From positions 62,001 to 126,000 of the forward strand of contig DASVAS010000040.1 of assembly GCA_036376245.1 (NCBI GenBank): DNA of 64,000 bases. Reading direction: 5' to 3'. This stretch comes from DATARR01 sp036376245 (GTDB lineage Bacteria; Acidobacteriota; Thermoanaerobaculia; Multivoradales; UBA5704). Shown here piece after piece: positions 59,525-64,000 of the stretch. The notes under the pieces are model-generated. The model saw only the letters and a program-made list of their open reading frames with translations. It was not told the DNA's origin and searched no databases. Numbering within the stretch: the stretch's first letter is position 1; every line of letters begins with the position of its first letter. The position numbers were made by a program, and so were the translations under genes.

Positions 59525-60828
59525 GCCAGGCGCCGCAGCTCGACCAGGTCCTGCGCGACCTCCTGCACCGGCACATGACCGACGCCGAGGTCTATGTGAA
59601 GCGGGGCCGCTCCCGCCGGCTGGAGCGCACCCCCGTCACCGAGACCTCCGCGGCCTCGCAGGAGCGGGCCTGGGCGGTGCGCGCCGGCAATCGCCGGGGC
59701 TCCTTCTTCGCCGCCGCGACGGGCGACCTCGTGGACGGCTTTCCCTGGCCCGAGCCGGCGACCGGCGCGCCGCTGGAGCTGCCCGAGCCGGAGCCGGTCC
59801 CGGCCTGGAACGATCCCTCGGACTTCGACACGCCCCTGATCGGCGAGCGGGAGGGGCTGAAGCTCCTGGAGAGTCTGGGCCGCGAGCTTGAGAACGAGTT
59901 GCCGCGGGCGCGCGTGCTCCGCGCCGTCCTGGAGGACGGATCGAGCGAAGCCGAGCTGGCGAACAGCCGGGGCCTGCGGGCGCGCTCCCGGAACCGGATC
60001 TCGACCTTATATATAGAAGCCGCCGGGCCGGGCCGGCCGCCGGTCACGGCCTCCCTCTACGTGGCCGCCCGCGAGCCCCGGCGGTTCCATCCCACGGCCC
60101 TCGCCCGCCGCCTGGCGGACCGCCTGGCCGTCACCGCCTCCGGAGCCGCGCCCGAGCGGGACAGCGGCGAGCTCCTGCTGGCGCCGGTGGTGGCCTCGCG
60201 CCTGATCGCGGGCCTGCTGCCGCTGCTGGTGGGCCCCGGGCCGGGGACGCGGCTGACCGGCGCCCGGGGCCGTTTCGGCAGCGATCTGGTGACCCTGATC
60301 GACAACGGCCGTCTCGCCGGCGGCGCGTTCGAGTCGCCGGTGGACGGCGAAGGGGTGCCCACCCGCGAGGTGGCGCTGGTGGAGGAGGGCCTCTTCCAGC
60401 AGCCCCTGCTCGCCTGGTGGCAGGAGGGAGCGGCCCCCGGCAAGCCCTCCGGCTGCACCCGCCGTCCCGGCTGGCGGGACCTGCCCACCCCCGGCCCCAC
60501 CCATCTCTACCTGAAGCCGGACGCCCGCACCCCGGTGGCCCACCTCCTGGGCTCCCTGACCCGGGGCTACTACCTGATCGACGTCACCGGCGCCGGCCGC
60601 TTCGATCTCAAGACCGACCGCTTCGCCCTCCCGGTCTGCGGCTTCGCGGTCGAATCCGGCCGCGCCAGCGCCCCGGTGGCGAACGCCTGGCTCTGCGGCG
60701 GGATCGGGACCTTCCTGAAAGGGATCGCGGGGCTGGGGAGGGACCTCACCTTCCACCCCCTCGACGGGATGATCGGCGCGCCCACGGTGCTGGCGACGGG
60801 GCTGGAGCTACGGAGCGGGCCGGGGTGA
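59521..60828 (+). CDS. tldE: TldE/PmbA-type protease subunit
   Basis: A 435-residue partner of TldD, starting at GTG 59521 within the tldD stop (GTGA). It has the same overall fold with ELLLAPVVASRLIAGLLPLL in place of the zinc motif, followed by GSDLVTLIDNGRLAGGAFESPVDGEGVPTREVALVEEGLF and SLTRGYYLIDVTGAGRFDLKTDRFALPVCGFAVESG. The lack of HExxxH is normal for TldE. Expected to form the heterodimeric protease with the upstream product. Confidence 0.85.
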   Translation: MSQAPQLDQVLRDLLHRHMTDAEVYVKRGRSRRLERTPVTETSAASQERAWAVRAGNRRGSFFAAATGDLVDGFPWPEPATGAPLELPEPEPVPAWNDPSDFDTPLIGEREGLKLLESLGRELENELPRARVLRAVLEDGSSEAELANSRGLRARSRNRISTLYIEAAGPGRPPVTASLYVAAREPRRFHPTALARRLADRLAVTASGAAPERDSGELLLAPVVASRLIAGLLPLLVGPGPGTRLTGARGRFGSDLVTLIDNGRLAGGAFESPVDGEGVPTREVALVEEGLFQQPLLAWWQEGAAPGKPSGCTRRPGWRDLPTPGPTHLYLKPDARTPVAHLLGSLTRGYYLIDVTGAGRFDLKTDRFALPVCGFAVESGRASAPVANAWLCGGIGTFLKGIAGLGRDLTFHPLDGMIGAPTVLATGLELRSGPG

Positions 60829-60833
60829 TGAGC

Positions 60834-61232
60834 CTATTCTTCCCAGTCTTCCAGACGTAGCTCTTCGATCCTCCCGAATTCATCTGTGTTGTGGGTCACG
60901 AGCGTGGCTTTATGAGCCAGAGCAATCGCGGCGATCACCATGTCGTTGGGACCGATGACCTTCCCAATACGTTCAAGCCGAGCTCGGATGATTCCGTAGT
61001 GCTGTGCCGCTGCGTCGTCGAAGGGCAGGGAGACAAACCGGTCAAGAGACCTTATCCGAGCGAGGTTCTCTGTCGGCTTCGCGCTCTTCGCCGCACCATA
61101 GAACAGCTCCGCCTTGACGACGGAGCATATGGCGACATGATCGGCTCGGATGGATTCCAGGCGGCGCCGAAGGGTCTCGGAGCGGCGGTTGAGAAACTGG
61201 ATCCAGGAGTTGGTGTCGAGCAGGTAGCTCAT
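60834..61232 (-). CDS. VapC-type PIN-domain toxin
   Basis: A 132-residue PIN ribonuclease. The four acids are visible: LLDTNSWI (D6), KAELFYGA (Glu), GPNDMVIAA (Asp) and THNTDEFGRI (Asp). Length and pattern match VapC/FitB toxins that cleave tRNA or rRNA. The start overlaps the stop of the small gene 61229-61456, the usual VapBC order with antitoxin first. Convergent with tldE (5-nt gap). Confidence 0.88.
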   Translation of the reverse strand: MSYLLDTNSWIQFLNRRSETLRRRLESIRADHVAICSVVKAELFYGAAKSAKPTENLARIRSLDRFVSLPFDDAAAQHYGIIRARLERIGKVIGPNDMVIAAIALAHKATLVTHNTDEFGRIEELRLEDWEE

Positions 61233-61456
61233 TCAAGAGGCTCGCGAATCTCGTAAGTGCCCTGCTCTCCGCGTTCGATCGGCGCGTCCGCCGTGCTGCC
61301 ATACATCTCGGCGATCCAAGCCTTCCACTCTGAATCGTCCATCGGGCGGCACTCTTCCGCAGGTCCTTCAAGAGCCCTGACGATGCGATACAGGACTCCG
61401 AGGTGCTCGTCAGGCACCTTGTCGATCTCCGCCTTGAGCAACTCTTTGGTGATCAT
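61229..61456 (-). CDS. VapB-like antitoxin
   Basis: A 75-residue protein, MITKELLKAEIDKVPDEHLGVLYRIVRALE then an acidic C-terminal half. GGAGGTG lies 7 nt before the ATG at 61456, preferred to 61471. It has no obvious DNA-binding motif; the first 30 residues may be a short dimerising helix as in DUF2281/Phd-like antitoxins. It overlaps the PIN toxin gene by 4 nt, which defines its role by context. Confidence 0.75.
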   Translation of the reverse strand: MITKELLKAEIDKVPDEHLGVLYRIVRALEGPAEECRPMDDSEWKAWIAEMYGSTADAPIERGEQGTYEIREPLE

Positions 61457-61656
61457 GCCGTGCACCTCCAAACCCTGGGACGAGTATAGCCGGGCCGAGC
61501 GGCTTCCTCCTTGGAGATCGAGCCGGAGCCGTCGCGGGCCGGAACGGGACCAGGCAACTCCCCTTGCACCCGTCCGCGGCCTTGGTGGTACGATCCGCCC
61601 CGGCCGGCGTTGTCACAAGAAGGCCATTTCCCTGTCACACGCTGAGGAGGAGCCGC

Positions 61657-62310
61657 ATGGCGAAGGTCGACGCCCTGATCCGCTGGTTCATGCCCAAGGA
61701 GGAGCGGTTCCACGAGCTGTTCGCCCGAGACACGGCGAACGTGCTCCAGGCGGCCCGCCTGTTCACCGAGTTTGCCCACCTCGATGACCTCGAGGCGCGG
61801 CGCCAGAAGATGCCCGAGCTCAAACAGCTCGAGCACCAGGGGGACAAGATCACCCGGCAGATCTTCGACGCCCTCAACTCCTCCTTCATCACCCCCTTCG
61901 ACCGCGAAGACATCCGCTCCCTCGCCACCGACCTCGACGACATCCTCGACTACCTGGAAGGGGTCGCCCAGCAGCTCGTCAACTTCGAGCTCGGCGAGTC
62001 GCCGGAGGGATTGCGGCAGTTCTCGGAGATCCTGGTCGCGATGGCCACCGAGATCGACCGGGTCACGGAGCTGCTCTGGAACCTCGACAACCAGCGCCAG
62101 ATCCAGGAGCGCAACGTCCGCCTCTCGGACCTCGAAAACCAGGCCGACGTCCTCTACAACACGCTGATCGCCGACCTGTTCCGGGCCAACGGCCGCGATC
62201 CGCTGCAGATCCTGAAGTGGAAAGAGATCTACGACGGGTTGGAGAACGCCTGCGACCAGTGCAAGGACTACTCGCACATCGTAGGGAACGTGATCGTCAA
62301 GAACGCCTGA
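61657..62310 (+). CDS. DUF47/PhoU-like Pit accessory protein
   Basis: A 217-residue helical protein: FMPKEERFHELFARDTANVLQAARLF, ELKQLEHQGDKITRQIFDALNSSFITPFDREDIRSLATDLDDILDYLEG. Those are the blocks of the DUF47 family, distant relatives of PhoU that regulate Pit transporters encoded next to them. GAGGAGGAG precedes the ATG at 61657. The pit gene follows after 12 nt in the same frame. Confidence 0.9.
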   Translation: MAKVDALIRWFMPKEERFHELFARDTANVLQAARLFTEFAHLDDLEARRQKMPELKQLEHQGDKITRQIFDALNSSFITPFDREDIRSLATDLDDILDYLEGVAQQLVNFELGESPEGLRQFSEILVAMATEIDRVTELLWNLDNQRQIQERNVRLSDLENQADVLYNTLIADLFRANGRDPLQILKWKEIYDGLENACDQCKDYSHIVGNVIVKNA

Positions 62311-62322
62311 GAGGGGGCGCAC

Positions 62323-63318
62323 CTGACCACCGCTACCTTCCTTCTGGTCTTCATCATCGTCGTCGCGCTGACGTTCGACTTCCTGAACGGCTTCCACGAC
62401 GCGGCCAACTCCATCGCCACAGTCGTCTCCACCCGGGTGCTCTCGCCCCAGAAGGCGGTGGCCTGGGCGGCGTTCTTCAACTTCGTGGCCGCCTTCGTCC
62501 TCGGCACGCACGTGGCCAAGACGATCGGCAAGGGGATGATCGACCTCTCGGTGGTGACCCAGGACGTCATCCTGGCCGGGCTCGCCGGGGCCATCTTCTG
62601 GAACCTGATCACCTGGTACTACGGCCTGCCGGTCTCCTCCTCCCACGCCCTGATCGGCGGCTACGCCGGGGCGGCGGTGGCCAAGGCGGGGTTCGGGTCC
62701 CTCATCCCCGGAGGATGGACGAAAACGCTGTCGTTCATCGTCCTGGCGCCCATGATCGGCATGACCCTCGGCTTCTTCCTGATGGTCGCCGTGACCTGGA
62801 TCGTGAGGGGATGGCGGCCGTCCACGGTGGACCGGCGCTTCCGCGGCCTGCAGCTCCTCTCGGCCGCCGCGTACAGCCTGGGCCACGGCGGCAACGACGC
62901 CCAGAAGACCATGGGCATCATCACCGGCCTGCTGGTGGCGTCGGGCTATCTCACCCAGTTCGAGGTCCCTCTCTGGGTGATCCTCATCAGCCACGCCGCC
63001 ATCGCCCTGGGCACGCTGTTCGGAGGCTGGCGGATCGTCAAGACCATGGGCTCGAAGATCACCAAGCTCCAGCCCATCGGCGGCTTCAGCGCCGAGACGG
63101 CGGGGGCGATCACCCTGGTGGGCGCCACGCTGGGCGGCATCCCGGTCTCCACCACCCACACGATCACCGGCGCCATCATCGGGGTGGGCTCGACCAAACG
63201 CCTCTCGGCCGTGAAATGGGGCGTCGCCGGCCGCATCGTCTGGGCCTGGATCCTGACCATCCCCATCTCGGCGGTGGTCGCCGCCGTGGTCTACTTCCTG
63301 GTCTCGCCGCTTCTGTAA
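62323..63318 (+). CDS. pit: Pit-family inorganic phosphate transporter, probable CTG start
   Basis: A membrane protein of about 331 residues with ten or so helices. The two inverted signature repeats are TFDFLNGFHDAANSIATVVSTRVLSP near the N-terminus and LSAAAYSLGHGGNDAQKTMGII in the second half, both carrying the Pi-binding (G)xDxAN / GxNDxQ elements. The first ATG (62437) lies after the first signature, so translation must begin earlier; CTG at 62323, 8 nt after GAGGGGG and just after the DUF47 stop, is the only candidate. Uses an ion gradient to import phosphate. Confidence 0.9.
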   Translation: MTTATFLLVFIIVVALTFDFLNGFHDAANSIATVVSTRVLSPQKAVAWAAFFNFVAAFVLGTHVAKTIGKGMIDLSVVTQDVILAGLAGAIFWNLITWYYGLPVSSSHALIGGYAGAAVAKAGFGSLIPGGWTKTLSFIVLAPMIGMTLGFFLMVAVTWIVRGWRPSTVDRRFRGLQLLSAAAYSLGHGGNDAQKTMGIITGLLVASGYLTQFEVPLWVILISHAAIALGTLFGGWRIVKTMGSKITKLQPIGGFSAETAGAITLVGATLGGIPVSTTHTITGAIIGVGSTKRLSAVKWGVAGRIVWAWILTIPISAVVAAVVYFLVSPLL

Positions 63319-63344
63319 CGTCCATCTCTAGAGATTCCGCGTCC

Positions 63345-63376
63345 CCGGGAGAGATCGGTCCCTCGACCTCTCCCGG
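63345..63376 (+). terminator. hairpin after pit
   Basis: CCGGGAGAG (63345-63353) pairs with CTCTCCCGG (63368-63376); a short GTGGAG-CTCCAC palindrome follows at 63376-63388. No T-run, so weak as an intrinsic terminator. The remaining bases to 63441 hold a possible promoter for the next gene. Confidence 0.35.
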
Positions 63377-63441
63377 TGGAGCCTCCACGGCACATCCGTT
63401 GCTAAACTCCCCGCGGACATCCCTCCCGAGGAGCGCAGCGA

Positions 63442-64000
63442 ATGACGATCGCCTTCCTGTCTCTCTTCTTCGGATTGATCACGGGGAGCTATCCCGTCGA
63501 GCTGTCGGTCAACGGTCCCGTGGCCGCCGTGGAGATTCTCGTCGACGGCAAGACCGCCGCGCGGCTCAACGGGCCGCCCTGGAAGGCCGACGTCGATTTC
63601 GGCCGCGATCTGCTGCCGCACGAGATCATGGCCCGCGCCCTGGATGCCTCGGGCCAGGAGATCGGGCGCGCGCAGGCCTGGGCCAACCTCCCCAACTCGC
63701 TCACCAAGGTGGAGATCCTGACGGAAGGAGATCCCGGCGCTCCCCCACGGGCGGCGCGGATCGCGTGGACGCATCTCAAGGGCGCGAAGCCCCAATCCAT
63801 GAGCCTCAGCTTCGACGGCGCCGCCCTGGCGCTGGACGGCGAAGGGCGCGCCATGCTCCCCGCGCACGACCTCAAGACGCTCCATGTGCTGACCGCCGAA
63901 GTCCACTTTTCGCCTCTGGAGATCATCCGCCGGGATCTCGCCTACGGGGGCGAGTTCGGCAGCGAGGTGTCGACGGAGCTGACGGCGATCCCGGTGCGGC
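63442..64000 (+). CDS. exported protein with Ig-like/adhesion-like N-terminus, 3' end outside window
   Basis: The frame is open from the ATG at 63442 to the last base (186 codons). GAGGAG lies about 10 nt upstream. The N-terminus MTIAFLSLFFGLITGSYPVEL is a signal peptide or short anchor. Then follow beta-rich segments: VAAVEILVDGKTAARLNGPPWKADVDFGRDLLPHEIMARALDASGQEIGRAQAW, a pattern of bacterial Ig-like domains found at the start of acidobacterial VWFA-type secreted proteins, and ARIAWTHLKGAKPQSMSLSFDG. The decisive C-terminal part is missing, so no function is given. Confidence 0.7.
   Translation, partial: MTIAFLSLFFGLITGSYPVELSVNGPVAAVEILVDGKTAARLNGPPWKADVDFGRDLLPHEIMARALDASGQEIGRAQAWANLPNSLTKVEILTEGDPGAPPRAARIAWTHLKGAKPQSMSLSFDGAALALDGEGRAMLPAHDLKTLHVLTAEVHFSPLEIIRRDLAYGGEFGSEVSTELTAIPVR

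Overview
The window is a 64-kb chromosomal stretch of a high-GC (roughly two-thirds G+C), didermic, probably heterotrophic bacterium. The evidence for an outer membrane is a porin with a C-terminal Phe, several lipoproteins and many secreted hydrolases. The block trmFO-xerC-hslV-hslU, the abundance of exported peptidases, the ApbE/FMN-binding cluster and a large multidomain pullulanase would fit an Acidobacteriota-like organism (for example Thermoanaerobaculia). That placement is inference from gene content; there is no rRNA in the window and no tRNA gene was recognised.

Layout. 1-3873: a flavin/electron-transfer cluster (ApbE C-terminus, porin, FMN-binding protein, small membrane cytochrome-like protein) facing a second ApbE-family gene with lost active-site residues. 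3892-15055: leftward genes, with a TetR regulator last and a long probable operon before it (DUF547, radical SAM, trmFO, xerC, hslV, hslU, FN3 lipoprotein, dapF, glycosyltransferase, tyrS) held together by 4-40 nt spacings. 15123-20062: an S33-type exported hydrolase and a double-length paralogue made of two fused hydrolase domains. 20063-20618: a non-coding region full of ~21-bp repeats in both orientations. 20619-22778: an ATPase + HNH nuclease pair of the Septu (PtuA/PtuB) type whose nuclease carries an apparent 1-base frameshift. 22772-25158: ABC exporter and DinB-like protein. 25473-29754: PASx3-GGDEF-EAL protein, a small conserved hypothetical, and two lipoproteins, one behind a sigma-54-like promoter. 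29988-36069: two tandem M14 carboxypeptidase paralogues (the first without zinc ligands), a B3-type metallo-beta-lactamase-fold hydrolase and a Tat-exported LanC-like protein. 36104-42038: a 23-bp perfect palindrome, acyl-CoA synthetase, DUF1820, DUF885, Uma2-like and sarcosine-oxidase-like genes. 42070-53938: an accessory-flavoured region with a 1405-aa pullulanase, DUF4252 genes under an ECF sigma/anti-sigma pair, a DUF433/DUF5615 toxin-antitoxin pair and a TPR-CHAT protein. 53976-64000: rhomboid-like protein, glyA, a basic small protein, acyl-CoA carboxylase beta, tldD/tldE, VapBC-like pair, DUF47/Pit phosphate transport, and a gene running off the end.

The most unusual structure is a family of about 0.55-kb elements present three times in 12 kb (42070-42614, 47053-47600, and a remnant at 53629-53938). 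Each complete copy is a single DUF559 (Vsr-like) nuclease gene between 65-75 bp nearly perfect inverted repeats. Each repeat is itself a hairpin. The repeats supply the ribosome-binding site, and in one copy the stop codon, of the nuclease. In the third copy the left part is lost and the remnant supplies the last codons of the CHAT gene. This looks like a REPIN-style unit with a nuclease in place of a RAYT transposase.

All functional calls rest on motifs read by eye; no database search was run.
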